A stretch of DNA of 64,000 nt. Source: Citreimonas salinaria. Lineage in GTDB: Bacteria; Pseudomonadota; Alphaproteobacteria; Rhodobacterales; Rhodobacteraceae. This document shows, piece by piece, positions 8,305 through 17,136 of this stretch. The position numbers were made by a program, and so were the translations under genes. Location: positions 1 through 64,000 of the forward strand of contig NZ_FNPF01000019.1 in the NCBI RefSeq assembly GCF_900107235.1, given 5' to 3'. Within the stretch, counting starts at the first letter, position 1, and every line of letters starts with the position of its first letter. The notes beneath the pieces were generated by a model. It ran no database searches. It was not told the origin of the DNA and saw nothing but the letters and a program-made list of their open reading frames with translations.

Positions 8305-8820
8305 GACTACGTCTGCACATCTCGAGCGACCCTGCGAGGCCGTCACCGAGGGTGCTGTCCGTGTCTCGGGTCTGCGTAGGTCGAGCCGGTCAGCATTGCG
8401 AACTTCGCACACACCTTGCGCTGGGATTTCCGCGATACCCTTCGTATCTGCGCGGCTCTCGCCCACTGCGCGTTGGTTTCTCATGCTTGCTTGCCAGCTT
8501 CGATCTTGGCGAGTCAGGACCTGATGGCGTCGACGCGGTTCGTGCGCCCGCCCTTCGATCGCTTCCGGTTCGGCACATCTTCTTCATCCGCTCAGCACCA
8601 GTCTCGTTTGCGCCGTTTCAAGGAGCTGCCTTGAGGATTGACAGTTTTCGTGCATTGGCTACGCTCTCCTGATGGTCATGCATGAGAACCTCTTCCGGTT
8701 TCTGCTTCTGAACCGCCCGGGTCCCCGGGTGGCCTGCGCATAGGCGCGTCCTCGACCACCCGGGGCTTTCTCACATCCTTGAAATGAGAACGAGGGCGTC
8801 GCCGCCCCGGGAGATACATC
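8305..8820. other. Intergenic, no recognisable gene
   Basis: About 515 bp between the divergent XRE-sulP operon and the first Rnk-like gene. A 106-codon plus frame (8352-8672) has the composition of non-coding DNA and no ribosome binding site. The last part must hold the promoter of the Rnk-like pair. Confidence 0.5.
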
Positions 8821-9288
8821 ATGACCATCACCAGGATTCCCCATCTGCCTTCGGGCAGTAATTTTCAATCGCTGTTCGAACGTTCCGCTGTCGAGACCGG
8901 TTTCCTCCTCACGGTCGAGGATGGGGTCGGCACCGAGCGTCTGCTGCGCCATTGCGGGACCAAGAATGCGCCAAATCCCCCGCTTCTGATCGGTCTCCTG
9001 CGCCACAAGCTGAGGATCTCCCGTGGTGCCCCGGAGCCGGCCCCGCCCGAGGTCGTCCTGGCCGGGCGCCAGGTCACCTACATGATCAGCGGCGAGGGAT
9101 CGCGCTCGGGTGTGCTCGCCATGCATCCGGTGCCGCTCCCCGGACGCGTTCTCGTTGCATCCCTGCTGGGGGCAACTCTGATCGGGATGCGGAAACTACA
9201 GAAGGCGCCGCTTCTGCGGGACAGCGGTCAAATCCACACGGTCGTCGTGCTGGATGTGAGCCCGCCTCCAGACCACGACGCGACCTGA
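8821..9288 (+). CDS. GreA/GreB C-terminal-domain protein (Rnk-like), copy 1
   Basis: 155-aa protein matching the Rnk (nucleoside diphosphate kinase regulator) layout: a short N-terminal region, then a GreA/GreB-type C-terminal domain. Visible in it are VVLAGRQVTYMISGEGSRSG, the GRVLVASLLGATLIGM stretch equivalent to the usual G-R-I-S-V-L-T-P-x-G-x-A-L-x-G-L, and a closing beta strand. Rnk proteins bind RNA polymerase's secondary-channel region without the coiled coil of GreA. Start supported by GGGAG eight bases upstream. A second, better conserved paralogue follows. Confidence 0.7.
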   Translation: MTITRIPHLPSGSNFQSLFERSAVETGFLLTVEDGVGTERLLRHCGTKNAPNPPLLIGLLRHKLRISRGAPEPAPPEVVLAGRQVTYMISGEGSRSGVLAMHPVPLPGRVLVASLLGATLIGMRKLQKAPLLRDSGQIHTVVVLDVSPPPDHDAT

Positions 9289-9370
9289 TCCCCATCCGCC
9301 CCCTTGCGGGAGAGGGAAATTGGCTACCCAAATTGCATCTACGCCACCAGAGGGTGGAAAGGAGAACTCG

Positions 9371-9814
9371 ATGAACGAACAACGCTCCATATCGCGCGGC
9401 GCAGGCAGACGACCCAGGGTCGTCATCGGCGCAGAGTGCGTGGACAGGCTCGAGGCACTCGCGGAGGGCGCGATCCAGCGCAACCCGGACCTCGCGGACA
9501 GGCTGCTCGGCGAGCTCGGCCGGGCCCGGATCGTTCCGACGGCGAAGCTTCCGTCAAGCGTGGTGGCGATCGGTCGCGCGGTCACCTACCGAGACGAAAC
9601 CACCGGCCAAGAGAGGACCGTAACCCCGGTCTTCCCCGAAGACGCTGACATCGCAAGCGGCCGGATCTCGATCCTGACGCCGATCGGGGTCGCCCTGATC
9701 GGTCTGGCCGAGGGTGCCTCGCTCGACTGGGATACCAGAGACGGAACGCGGCGGGTGCTGACTGTGCTTCGCGTCGTCCCCCACGACTTCGCTGAAGGGC
9801 TGGAGGCGCAATGA
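9371..9814 (+). CDS. rnk: Nucleoside diphosphate kinase regulator (Rnk-like), copy 2
   Basis: 147-aa Rnk-family protein. The N-terminal helix RPRVVIGAECVDRLEALAEG and AVTYRDETTGQERTVTPVFP are followed by ASGRISILTPIGVALIGLAE, the family signature, and a terminal strand VLTVLRVVPH. The start at 9371 is chosen for AAAGGAG eight bases upstream; a Met 17 codons earlier lacks one. Tandem with a diverged Rnk-like copy (8821-9288), 82 bp apart. Gene symbol by family resemblance only. Confidence 0.8.
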   Translation: MNEQRSISRGAGRRPRVVIGAECVDRLEALAEGAIQRNPDLADRLLGELGRARIVPTAKLPSSVVAIGRAVTYRDETTGQERTVTPVFPEDADIASGRISILTPIGVALIGLAEGASLDWDTRDGTRRVLTVLRVVPHDFAEGLEAQ

Positions 9815-10006
9815 TCCATTTCTTGCGAGGCCTTGCCGAGGGCCATGATCCGCCCGGAAGGAGTCGCGCGACGCGCTGACGAAGCCATGACGCTTTTCCC
9901 GGGACATCGACAGCCGCCGCTTTGCTGTCATCCCCTTTCCGCCGAAAGAGGGTCATGAACCGCCACCATCCGCCGACCCGTCGCGCTACTTGAGGGACTG
10001 GAAGTA

Positions 10007-10741
10007 ATGACCAATACTCCAACCTCCCGCGTCGACAAGCTCTTGTCCTCGATGGGCTATGGTTCGCGCAACGAAGTTGCGCGGATCGCCAAGCGTGGCG
10101 GTATCACCCTGGACGCAGGCAAGCTCTTGGATGTCACCAAACGCATCTCTGTCACTCCAGATTTGCCGGCCCGCATGGAGATCGACGGCGAGGCACTCGA
10201 TGCCGTCCCGGGCGTGGTCATCGTTTTGAACAAGCCCTTGGGCATGACGTGTTCGCACAAGGAAAACGGTGCACTGGTCTATGACGTCCTGCCCGAGCGT
10301 TGGAAACGACGTGATCCGGCGATTTCGACCATCGGCCGTCTGGACAAGCAGACGTCCGGTCTGCTGTTGCTGACTGATGATGGCGGCCTGCTGCACCGTG
10401 TCATCAGCCCCAGGCGCCGAGTGAAAAAGACCTATCGCGTCAAGCTGGCCCGCCCGCTCGATGGCACCGTAGGCGATCTGTTTGCCTCGGCCCGTTTGAT
10501 GCTGGAGGGCGAGGACAAGCCGCTGGCTCCTGCGGAACTGGAAGTGGTCTCGGAAACGGAAGCGCTGCTTACTGTTACCGAGGGACGATACCATCAGGTG
10601 CGCCGCATGTTTGCCGCGACCGGCAACCACGTTGAGAAACTGCACCGCGAGCGTGTGGGCGGTCTGTCGCTCCCGCATGGCATGGCCCCCGGCCAGTGGA
10701 ATCTGCTGAGTGAAGAAGAAATCGCCTTGATCTTTCAATAG
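10007..10741 (+). CDS. rsuA: 16S rRNA pseudouridine synthase, RsuA/RluB/E/F family
   Basis: 244-aa cytoplasmic RNA-modifying enzyme. An N-terminal S4 RNA-binding domain (residues about 8-55, VDKLLSSMGYGSRNEVARIA) precedes the catalytic domain, which has PLGMTCSH, the motif TIGRLDKQTSGLLLLTDDG with the catalytic Asp, and VTEGRYHQVRRMFAATGNHV. Length and domain order fit RsuA, which modifies 16S rRNA U516; RluB/E/F relatives cannot be fully excluded. It is unusual among accessory genes and could be a second copy of a chromosomal enzyme. No obvious operon partners. Confidence 0.85.
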   Translation: MTNTPTSRVDKLLSSMGYGSRNEVARIAKRGGITLDAGKLLDVTKRISVTPDLPARMEIDGEALDAVPGVVIVLNKPLGMTCSHKENGALVYDVLPERWKRRDPAISTIGRLDKQTSGLLLLTDDGGLLHRVISPRRRVKKTYRVKLARPLDGTVGDLFASARLMLEGEDKPLAPAELEVVSETEALLTVTEGRYHQVRRMFAATGNHVEKLHRERVGGLSLPHGMAPGQWNLLSEEEIALIFQ

Positions 10742-11300
10742 GCCAAGGATGCCGTGGTCTCGGCATTGGAGGGTGAACGACGTCCATGTCCGGGGAGATC
10801 ATGCCCGGCCGAGGATACCGCCGCCACACCGCCAGAACCAGCGACCGCTTATGTCCCGCGTTCCGGATGCCCGCTTCGAGCCCAAACCACCCACGGCGAT
10901 GATCGCGAATTTCGAGGTGGCAGCATGGGCGAGTTCGACACGACCGGCCCTCACCTGCCGTTCGCGTCACAGCGACCGCTGCGGTGCAGCTTCCCCGGAC
11001 CCGCCGTTCGTGACCCGTGCAGCATTCATGTTGCAGCCCACGTCGAGAACGCGGACCTTCCCGCCGCTCAGTTTTATCCCACTTGCGAGCTCTCCGGGAG
11101 AAAAGGCAGCAAGCGTGGCAAAGGATGAGATGCGGCGGGATCGGTGACCACTGGCCGGGAAACCAGCCGATATTCGACAAGCCTGACGGTAGCTTTTGCG
11201 GCTTGCAGAACGCTGTAGCTGCTCTCGGCACAAAAAGGCGGCGGAACATCCCTCCAGTCCTACCGTTTTCCCGTCGTTGCAGACCGATAAGGAGATACCC
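10742..11300. other. Intergenic, no recognisable gene
   Basis: About 560 bp with long but unconvincing frames on both strands (for example 10749-11147 plus). None has a family signature or ribosome binding site. It must carry the promoter of the copper-storage gene that starts at 11301. Confidence 0.5.
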
Positions 11301-11702
11301 GTGCAAGTTTGCGAAATGATGAGCACACACCCAGACGTCCAGGGCAGCACCGAGGACGCGCTGCTGAAGTTCATCGAGGATGCCTACTCCTGTGCCCAGA
11401 CCTGCACGTCCTGTGCAGATGCGTGTCTGGCTGAGGAGATGGTCGCCGACCTGCGCCAGTGCATCCGCCTGAATCTCGACTGCGCTGATATCTGCGCTGC
11501 AACCGGCACGATGGGGTCGCGCCGCACCGGGTCGAATGAGGCCGTTCTCGTGGCCGCAATCAAGGCCTGCGCCGAAGCGTGCAACCGCTGCGCCGAGGAA
11601 TGCGAAAAGCACGCCGGCAAGCACGAGCATTGCCGCATCTGCGCCGAGTCCTGCCGCCGCTGCGCTACCGCCTGCAACGACGCGTTGCCGCAGGTGCAGT
11701 GA
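11301..11702 (+). CDS. Csp-type four-helix copper storage protein (DUF326)
   Basis: 133-aa cysteine-rich protein with 17 Cys, mostly in CxxxC and CxxC pairs along helices (SCAQTCTSCADAC, KACAEACNRCAEEC, HCRICAESCRRCATAC). This is the pattern of the copper storage proteins, which bind many Cu(I) ions inside a four-helix bundle. No signal peptide, so it is likely cytosolic (Csp3-like) and would buffer Cu(I). The start is a GTG at 11301 behind AAGGAG with 7-nt spacing; the upstream in-frame ATG has no such site. A strong terminator hairpin follows, so it is probably monocistronic. It fits the copper genes at 38-47 kb although it is 27 kb away. Confidence 0.85.
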   Translation: MQVCEMMSTHPDVQGSTEDALLKFIEDAYSCAQTCTSCADACLAEEMVADLRQCIRLNLDCADICAATGTMGSRRTGSNEAVLVAAIKACAEACNRCAEECEKHAGKHEHCRICAESCRRCATACNDALPQVQ

Positions 11703-11711
11703 CTTCTTGCT

Positions 11712-11738
11712 CCGGCGGCCAAGTCGGCCGCCGGCTTT
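11712..11738 (+). terminator. Intrinsic terminator after the copper storage gene
   Basis: Perfect 9-bp GC stem CCGGCGGCC / GGCCGCCGG with a five-base loop, followed by a short CTTT tract, ten bases beyond the stop codon. Confidence 0.7.
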
Positions 11739-12034
11739 CATACGCAGCTGGGACGGTCTCGGCCTGCCCCGTTTCATGGCACTTTTCTCGGATGGCAGAA
11801 GCGCAATGCCAAAACGGCGCGATGCAGAACCTGTGGCACTGACTGGGCAGCAAAGCGTCGTCGAGAGAGCAACGGCGTGCGTGGAACATTTGCCCAAGGC
11901 GCTGCCGCTTTCGACGAACGCCAGTCCAGTATGATCCATGCCTGCCGAACATTCTCCCTCATTTCGGGACATCACGTTGATATAGGGCCGTTGAGACGGC
12001 ACGTCAGTGGCCAAACGCAAGCAGGAGATTAAAG
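11739..12034. other. Intergenic, promoter region of ABC transporter
   Basis: About 300 bp without a supported gene. AAGCAGGAGATTAAAG immediately precedes the start codon of the binding-protein gene and supplies its ribosome binding site. Confidence 0.5.
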
Positions 12035-12874
12035 ATGCTGAAATTGAAATCCGTCATCGCGGCCGCCGTCACTACCGCCGGGCTGACCGGCGCCGTCGCT
12101 GCGCAGGACGCCGAGACGCTCCGCGTCGGGATGTCCGGCGGATACTTTCCCTTCACTTTCGTGCGGCAGGACGAGCTGCAGGGCTTCGAGGTCGACGTGA
12201 TGAACGCCGTGGGCGAAGAAGCCGGCCTCGACATCGCGTTCGACACCATGTCGTTCTCGGGCCTCATCGGCGCGCTGGACGCGGGCCGGATCGACACGAT
12301 CGCCAACCAGATCACCATCACGCCCGAGCGCGAGGAGGCCTTCGTCTTCACGCAGCCCTACGTGATCGACGGCGCGCAGGTGGTCACCCGCGAGGGCAAC
12401 GACGAGATCGAGGGCATCGAGGACCTGCGCGGCAAGTCGGTCGCGGTGAGCCTTGGGTCGAACTTTGAACAGCTTCTGCGCGATCTTCCCTACGCGGACG
12501 AGATCGACATCCGCACCTACGAGAGCAACGTCCAGCAGGACGTGGCCCTTGGCCGGGTCGATGCCTTCGTCATGGACCGCGTGTCCTCGGCGCAGGTGAT
12601 CCAGGAAAGCCCCCTGCCCCTGGAACTGGCCGGCCAGCCGTTTTCCGAGATCCGCAACGCGCTTCCCTTCCGCGATACCGAGGGTGGACGGGCGCTGCGC
12701 GACCGGGTCGATGCGGCGCTGACCGCGCTGAAGGATAACGGCACGCTGACCGCGATCTCCGAGAAGTGGTTCGGCACGGACATCACTCCGGCAGGCTCTG
12801 ACGAGGCCGGCACGGATGGCGCCGCCTCTGACGCTGCCTCGGACGCAGCTTCCGATTCCGCCGCTTCCGAGTAA
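12035..12874 (+). CDS. Polar amino-acid ABC transporter, substrate-binding protein
   Basis: 279-aa periplasmic solute-binding protein of family 3. A Sec signal peptide ends near AVAAQD (residue 23-24). The mature part has the usual features: RVGMSGGYFPFTF, LQGFEVDVMNAVGEEAGLDI, SFSGLIGALDAGRIDTIANQ and a late GTLTAISEKWFG. Odd is a C-terminal tail rich in Ser/Asp/Ala repeats (SDAASDAASDAASDSAASE) that ordinary family members lack. First gene of a binding protein-permease-ATPase operon; the permease starts eight bases after the stop. The amino acid carried is not determinable. Confidence 0.9.
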   Translation: MLKLKSVIAAAVTTAGLTGAVAAQDAETLRVGMSGGYFPFTFVRQDELQGFEVDVMNAVGEEAGLDIAFDTMSFSGLIGALDAGRIDTIANQITITPEREEAFVFTQPYVIDGAQVVTREGNDEIEGIEDLRGKSVAVSLGSNFEQLLRDLPYADEIDIRTYESNVQQDVALGRVDAFVMDRVSSAQVIQESPLPLELAGQPFSEIRNALPFRDTEGGRALRDRVDAALTALKDNGTLTAISEKWFGTDITPAGSDEAGTDGAASDAASDAASDSAASE

Positions 12875-12882
12875 GCCAGCCG

Positions 12883-13557
12883 ATGCGGGCGCTCGACCTC
12901 GACTACATGCTGGGGCTGGTGCCCGTCATCCTGGGCTACGTTCCGCTGACGCTGTTCATGGCCGCCGCGGCCATGGTGTGCGCGCTCGTACTCGCCTCGC
13001 TCATGGCGGTAGAGCGTGTGGTCAAGGTGCCGGGGCTGGATGCGGTGGTCGTGCTGTTCATCAGCTTCTTTCGCGGCACGCCACTTTTGGTCCAGCTTTT
13101 CCTGTTCTACTACGGCCTGCCGCAGGTCTTTGCCTTCCTCACCCAGATCAACGGCGTGACGGCGGCGATCATGGGCCTGACCCTGCACTTCGCCGCCTAC
13201 ATGGCCGAGGCAATCCGCGCCGCGATCACCGGCGTGGACCGCTCGCAATGGGAGGCTGCGCAATCGATCGGGATGACCCAGGCGCAGATGATGCGCCGCA
13301 TCGTCCTGCCGCAAGCGACGCGGATCGCGGCGCCCACGCTGGTCAATTACTTCATCGACATGATCAAGGGCACGTCGCTGGCCTTCACGCTGGGCGTGAC
13401 CGAGATGATGGGCGCGGCGCAGAAGGAAGCCGCCGGAAGCTTTCTCTACTTCGAGGCCTTCCTGGTCGTCGCGCTGATCTACTGGATCATGGTCGAGGCC
13501 CTGAGCCAGGGGCAGAAGCGGCTCGAGCGGCACCTGAACAAGGCGTATGCGCGATGA
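12883..13557 (+). CDS. Polar amino-acid ABC transporter, permease
   Basis: 224-aa inner-membrane permease of the HisM/GlnP type, about five membrane helices. FFRGTPLLVQLFLFYYGLPQ and the ATPase-contacting EAA loop WEAAQSIGMTQAQMMRRIVL are diagnostic. It sits between the binding protein and the ATPase and overlaps the latter by four bases (ATGA), indicating coupled translation. A single permease suggests a homodimeric channel. Confidence 0.9.
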   Translation: MRALDLDYMLGLVPVILGYVPLTLFMAAAAMVCALVLASLMAVERVVKVPGLDAVVVLFISFFRGTPLLVQLFLFYYGLPQVFAFLTQINGVTAAIMGLTLHFAAYMAEAIRAAITGVDRSQWEAAQSIGMTQAQMMRRIVLPQATRIAAPTLVNYFIDMIKGTSLAFTLGVTEMMGAAQKEAAGSFLYFEAFLVVALIYWIMVEALSQGQKRLERHLNKAYAR

Positions 13558-14285
13558 TCTCGATCCGCGGGCTGACCAAGCGCTTCGGCGAGACCACGGT
13601 GCTGGACGCGATCGACCTGGACATCGCCGCGGGCGAGCGGGTCGTGGTCATCGGGCCGTCGGGCACGGGCAAGTCCACCCTGCTGCGCTGCCTGAATTTC
13701 CTCGACCGGCCCGACGCTGGCACGATCACGCTCGGCGACGTCTCGGTCGACGTGACGCGGGCGTCGAAGAAGGACGCGCTGGCGCTGCGCCGGGCGACGT
13801 CGTTCGTGTTCCAGAATTACGCGCTCTTCGCCAACAAGACGGCGAAGGAGAACATCATGGAGGCGCTGGTCACGGTGCAGGGCCGGCCCCGCGCGCAGGC
13901 CGAGCAGCGCGCGCTGGACGTGCTGGCCGAGACCGGCCTTGCCAACAAGGCCGACAGCTATCCCGCCGCGCTGTCGGGCGGCCAGCAGCAGCGCGTCGGC
14001 ATCGGGCGCGCGATGGCGATCGGCGCCGACCTGATGATGTTCGACGAGCCGACGTCGGCGCTCGACCCCGAATGGGTGGGCGAGGTGCTGGACCTGATGC
14101 GCCGCGTCGCCGAGCGCCGCCAGACCATGCTGATCGTCACCCACGAGATGCAGTTCGCGCGCGAGATCGCGGATCGCGTGGTGTTCATGGATGGTGGTTG
14201 TATCGTGGAGGCCGGCCCCCCGGGCGAGGTGCTTGACTCGCCGCAAGACGATCGACTGCGGCGCTTCCTGCGTCGCGTGGCTTGA
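13554..14285 (+). CDS. Polar amino-acid ABC transporter, ATP-binding protein
   Basis: 243-aa ABC ATPase of the GlnQ/HisP group. Walker A is GPSGTGKST, the Q-loop FVFQNYALF, the signature [16 protein letters not shown], Walker [13 protein letters not shown] and the switch His in IVTHEMQFA. It ends the operon begun at 12035. It powers uptake of a polar amino acid together with the upstream permease and binding protein. Confidence 0.9.
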   Translation: MISIRGLTKRFGETTVLDAIDLDIAAGERVVVIGPSGTGKSTLLRCLNFLDRPDAGTITLGDVSVDVTRASKKDALALRRATSFVFQNYALFANKTAKENIMEALVTVQGRPRAQAEQRALDVLAETGLANKADSYPAALSGGQQQRVGIGRAMAIGADLMMFDEPTSALDPEWVGEVLDLMRRVAERRQTMLIVTHEMQFAREIADRVVFMDGGCIVEAGPPGEVLDSPQDDRLRRFLRRVA

Positions 14286-14421
14286 TCCAGAGTCCTCGAC
14301 AGCTGCCAACGCATGGCGTTCAATGCCAGCCTGACGGATGCCAGTTTCGGTGCTATCGGCGAAGTTCAGCCTCGCATTCCAGTCCAGTCAGCCAGTGGAA
14401 CGCAGCACGTAGGGTCTCGGC

Positions 14422-15036
14422 GTGATCGTTGATGTCGAGGCCGCGCGAGCGGTTCCGCGGGCCGAGGTGGGACCAATCAAGACCACGCTGGGCCGGGTGA
14501 AGGCGGAGTTCGGCCTGCACCCTGAACACCTGATCGCGGAGACCGCCCTTTGGGGGGTGGACGCGGCGCCGGGCCAATCGAAATTTGAAGTCGGCCGGTC
14601 CATCATTCGCAGCAATTCCGAGCACCCCGCTTGGTTCGGAAACTGGCGAGTCGCAGAACTCAACGGCGTCCTCGCCGGTGCGGTGAACTCCTACGTGCTA
14701 CCGGCCCCCTCGCGGACTGCCCCTCCTGCGCCTGAAGTCAAAGGGTTGAACGACCTCAAGACGGTCGCTACCGGAACGTGGTATATTGCTTCAGCAGCCC
14801 TTCACCCGGAACATCAGGGAAAAGGGTTTGGTGAATTCTTGCTCGCCGAAGCTGAGACTCTCGCGAGGACCGCGAAAACCAGCCAGCTGACGCTGATGGT
14901 CGGAAGCTTCAACGAACGGGCGAGACGCCTGTATCTGCGATTCGGTTTTGCTGAGCGTGCCAAACGTCCGTTCACAGCATTTCCCGGCTCGGATGCCCCG
15001 GGCGAATGGATTCTGATGGGCAAGGACCTCGCATGA
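14422..15036 (+). CDS. GNAT-family N-acetyltransferase
   Basis: 204-aa protein with a GNAT acetyl-CoA site: strand TWYIASAALHPEHQGKGFGEFL containing the QGKGFG pyrophosphate loop, then LTLMVGSFNERARRLYLRFGF. The family usually begins with a short beta strand and a helix before the WGVDAAPGQ-like segment; here the first 40 residues look atypical, so the N-terminus may have been replaced at a junction. The start is taken as GTG at 14422, with only a weak AGGG upstream. Substrate unknown. Confidence 0.7.
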   Translation: MIVDVEAARAVPRAEVGPIKTTLGRVKAEFGLHPEHLIAETALWGVDAAPGQSKFEVGRSIIRSNSEHPAWFGNWRVAELNGVLAGAVNSYVLPAPSRTAPPAPEVKGLNDLKTVATGTWYIASAALHPEHQGKGFGEFLLAEAETLARTAKTSQLTLMVGSFNERARRLYLRFGFAERAKRPFTAFPGSDAPGEWILMGKDLA

Positions 15037-15160
15037 GCGATGACCTGCGATCTTAGTCTATCATGCTGAGAATGTTTGGCAGCCTCAGGTCCCGCTGAAC
15101 GGGTACCCGTTACAGGGATCGTTAGCCGCGGGGTCAGCTTTGCCCGCAGCACGGCCGCTT

Positions 15161-15294
15161 GCCTGCTGGCAACGAAGGTCTGCTATACGGGTTAGCGCTC
15201 CTCCATACGCGCTCAAAGCGCCACCATCGCGTCCCTCCCTGTCCTTCGCAGCCACCGCCCCTCTATATCCGACAACCCTCGTGTTGTGGTAAAT
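15161..15294 (+). repeat. Directly repeated recombination segment with cer-like core, copy 1
   Basis: About 134 bp that recur in the same orientation at 25920-26047 with roughly 90% identity by eye and one 6-bp indel. The right end is a core of the cer type: left arm ATATCCGACAA (15265-15275), 8-bp centre CCCTCGTG, right arm TTGTGGTAAAT (15284-15294). Copy 2 has ATAA where this has ACAA, and TTAT where this has TTGT, so the two arms changed together. In ColE1 cer the conserved accessory sequence also lies on the XerC-arm side and the centre is also 8 bp. Interpreted as a Xer-type multimer-resolution or module-exchange site. Confidence 0.65.
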
Positions 15295-15571
15295 CCTCTT
15301 GGCAACCTGCTGAAGTGCGCAGGATCTTTGCGAGACGCCAAATCCGTCCATATCTCTCGCCTCAGTCGGGCATAAGCGGCTGAGAAAAATTGGAAAGGTA
15401 TTTCCGCCTCATTAGGGAAGTCACCACATCCAGACCATGAGCCGCCGAACAGGCGGTTGCGGATACGGGACCAAGGCAGTCGCGTGAGCGGCTGCCCTCC
15501 CCGGCCCGCGCAAGGTTGGCCGCCGCATAGGCGGTTGCTGTCTTGCGGTGCGAGGCACCGATGCGCCGCTG
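15295..15571. other. Intergenic with two GC-rich hairpins
   Basis: Between the cer-like core and the ATPase gene end. It contains two short hairpins, CCGCCGAACAGGCGG (15442-15456) and CCGCCGCATAGGCGG (15520-15534), each followed by TTGC, 78 bp apart. They could terminate the minus-strand operon ending at 15572 or be small interspersed repeats. Confidence 0.45.
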
Positions 15572-16345
15572 TCAGTGCTTGAGAACCCGCGAGAGAAAGC
15601 TCCGGGTTCGTTCGTGTTCCGGATTGTCGAACACATCCTCGGGCGAGCCCTGCTCGACGATTTCGCCCTCGTGGATGTAGATGACCCGGTCGGCGACTTC
15701 GCGCGCGAAGCTCATCTCGTGGGTGACGATGACCATCGTCATACCTTCGCGGGCCAGTTCCCGCATGGCGTCCAGGACCTCGCCGATCATTTCCGGATCC
15801 AGCGCCGATGTCGGTTCGTCGAACAGCATGAGCCGGGGCTCCATTGCCAAGGCGCGGGCCAACGCCACGCGTTGCTGCTGGCCGCCAGAAAGCTGATTGG
15901 GGAATTTCTCTGCCTGATCCGCGATATCGACACGTTCCAGCAGACGTCTCGCGGTCTGACTGGCCTCTTCACGACTGGAGTGACGCACCTTGCGCGGGGC
16001 GAGCGTGATGTTGTCCAGAACGCTCAGGTGCGGGAACAGGTTGAACTGCTGGAAAACCATCCCGACCTCGGTGCGGATCTGCTGCAGCGTCTGACCTGCT
16101 TTGCCGTGGGGTTCCAGTACCTTGCCATCCACCTCGAGCCGACCGCTCTGAAACTCTTCCAAACCGTTGATGCAGCGGATGAGCGTCGACTTGCCCGAGC
16201 CGCTGGCGCCGATGATGACCACGACCTCACCGGGGGTCACCGACAGATCGACATCCTTGAGAACATGCAGCTCGCCGAAATGCTTGTTCAGCTTCTCCAT
16301 GCGCACGATAGCCGTGGCGCTGTGATCGATTTCCCGTTCTTTCAT
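15572..16345 (-). CDS. Amino-acid ABC transporter, ATP-binding protein (second system)
   Basis: 257-aa GlnQ-like ABC ATPase. Walker A is GASGSGKST, the Q-loop [12 protein letters not shown], the signature [16 protein letters not shown], Walker [13 protein letters not shown] and the switch His in IVTHEMSFA. The start at 16345 overlaps the permease stop by four bases (ATGA). Last gene of a binding protein-permease-ATPase operon on the minus strand, separate in origin from the one at 12-14 kb and lying inside the block bounded by the repeated Xer segments. Confidence 0.9.
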   Translation of the reverse strand: MKEREIDHSATAIVRMEKLNKHFGELHVLKDVDLSVTPGEVVVIIGASGSGKSTLIRCINGLEEFQSGRLEVDGKVLEPHGKAGQTLQQIRTEVGMVFQQFNLFPHLSVLDNITLAPRKVRHSSREEASQTARRLLERVDIADQAEKFPNQLSGGQQQRVALARALAMEPRLMLFDEPTSALDPEMIGEVLDAMRELAREGMTMVIVTHEMSFAREVADRVIYIHEGEIVEQGSPEDVFDNPEHERTRSFLSRVLKH

Positions 16346-17013
16346 CGCCCGACAAGCCCCTTGCGTTCCAGCATCCTCAACGCCAGCGAAAGGCTCAGTG
16401 TTATTGCCAGGTAGAGAAGGGCAACCATCAGATAGACCTCCAGCGCCCTGAACGTGGTAGCGATGTAGATCTGGCCCTGCCGGACGAGTTCGCCCACCCC
16501 AATGACGGCGAAGAGCGAGGTGTCCTTGATGCTGATGATACCTTGATTGCCCAGCGCCGGGATCATACGCCGAAAGCCCTGCGGCCAGATCACGTATCTG
16601 AATGTCTGCGTCCTGGAAAGCCCGAGCGACAACCCCGCCTCGCGCTGGCCGCGTTCGATCGATTGCACGCCGCCGCGCACGATTTCGGAGATATACGCGC
16701 CCGAATTCACGGCAATGGCCGCGATGCCGGCCGCGATGGCGTCGATCGGACCGCCCAAGAGCTGCGGCAGCCCGTAGAAGATGAACAGGACTTGAACCAA
16801 GACGGGCGTGCCGCGAAAAATCTCGATATAGGCGATGGCTGGCCAGCGCAGCCACGGCTTCGAACTGAGTCGCAGCAGCCCGAAGATCATGCCCAGCAGG
16901 AGGCCGATCGCCAGTCCCCCGAACGAGATCAGCAGCGTATAGGGGATACCGGCCAGCAGGAACGGGATCGAGTCGAAGGCAGCCTGCCAATCGAAGTCAA
17001 AGGAAGCATTCAA
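16342..17013 (-). CDS. Amino-acid ABC transporter, permease (second system)
   Basis: 223-aa inner-membrane permease, about five helices, with [20 protein letters not shown] and the EAA loop [21 protein letters not shown] 123-bp gap containing a strong hairpin separates it from the binding-protein gene, while it overlaps the ATPase gene by four bases. Confidence 0.9.
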   Translation of the reverse strand: MNASFDFDWQAAFDSIPFLLAGIPYTLLISFGGLAIGLLLGMIFGLLRLSSKPWLRWPAIAYIEIFRGTPVLVQVLFIFYGLPQLLGGPIDAIAAGIAAIAVNSGAYISEIVRGGVQSIERGQREAGLSLGLSRTQTFRYVIWPQGFRRMIPALGNQGIISIKDTSLFAVIGVGELVRQGQIYIATTFRALEVYLMVALLYLAITLSLSLALRMLERKGLVGR

Positions 17014-17051
17014 GGCAAGGCTCCGAATTGTGGTAGCGCATCAAGTGAAAT

Positions 17052-17081
17052 GCCTTCCCGACGTGACTGCGCCGGGAAGGC
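17052..17081 (-). promoter_or_regulatory. Intercistronic hairpin
   Basis: Perfect 9-bp stem GCCTTCCCG / CGGGAAGGC between the binding-protein gene and its permease gene, with no T-tract. In binding-protein operons such hairpins usually protect the upstream transcript or lower downstream expression, giving an excess of the periplasmic protein. That role is inferred here. Confidence 0.55.
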
Positions 17082-17136
17082 GGCATTCGCATCTGAAGAC
17101 GATGCTCACGCGGGTCGGACGGTCACTCTCCGGTGA

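Noticed and set aside
15369-15540. Possible degenerate type I-F CRISPR repeats (CCGCCGAACAGGCGG, CCGCCGCATAGGCGG, and AGCGGCTGAGAAAA)
   Set aside because: The hairpins resemble the I-F repeat stem, but there are only two, 78 bp apart, with unmatched flanks and no cas genes. More likely short hairpins or terminators.
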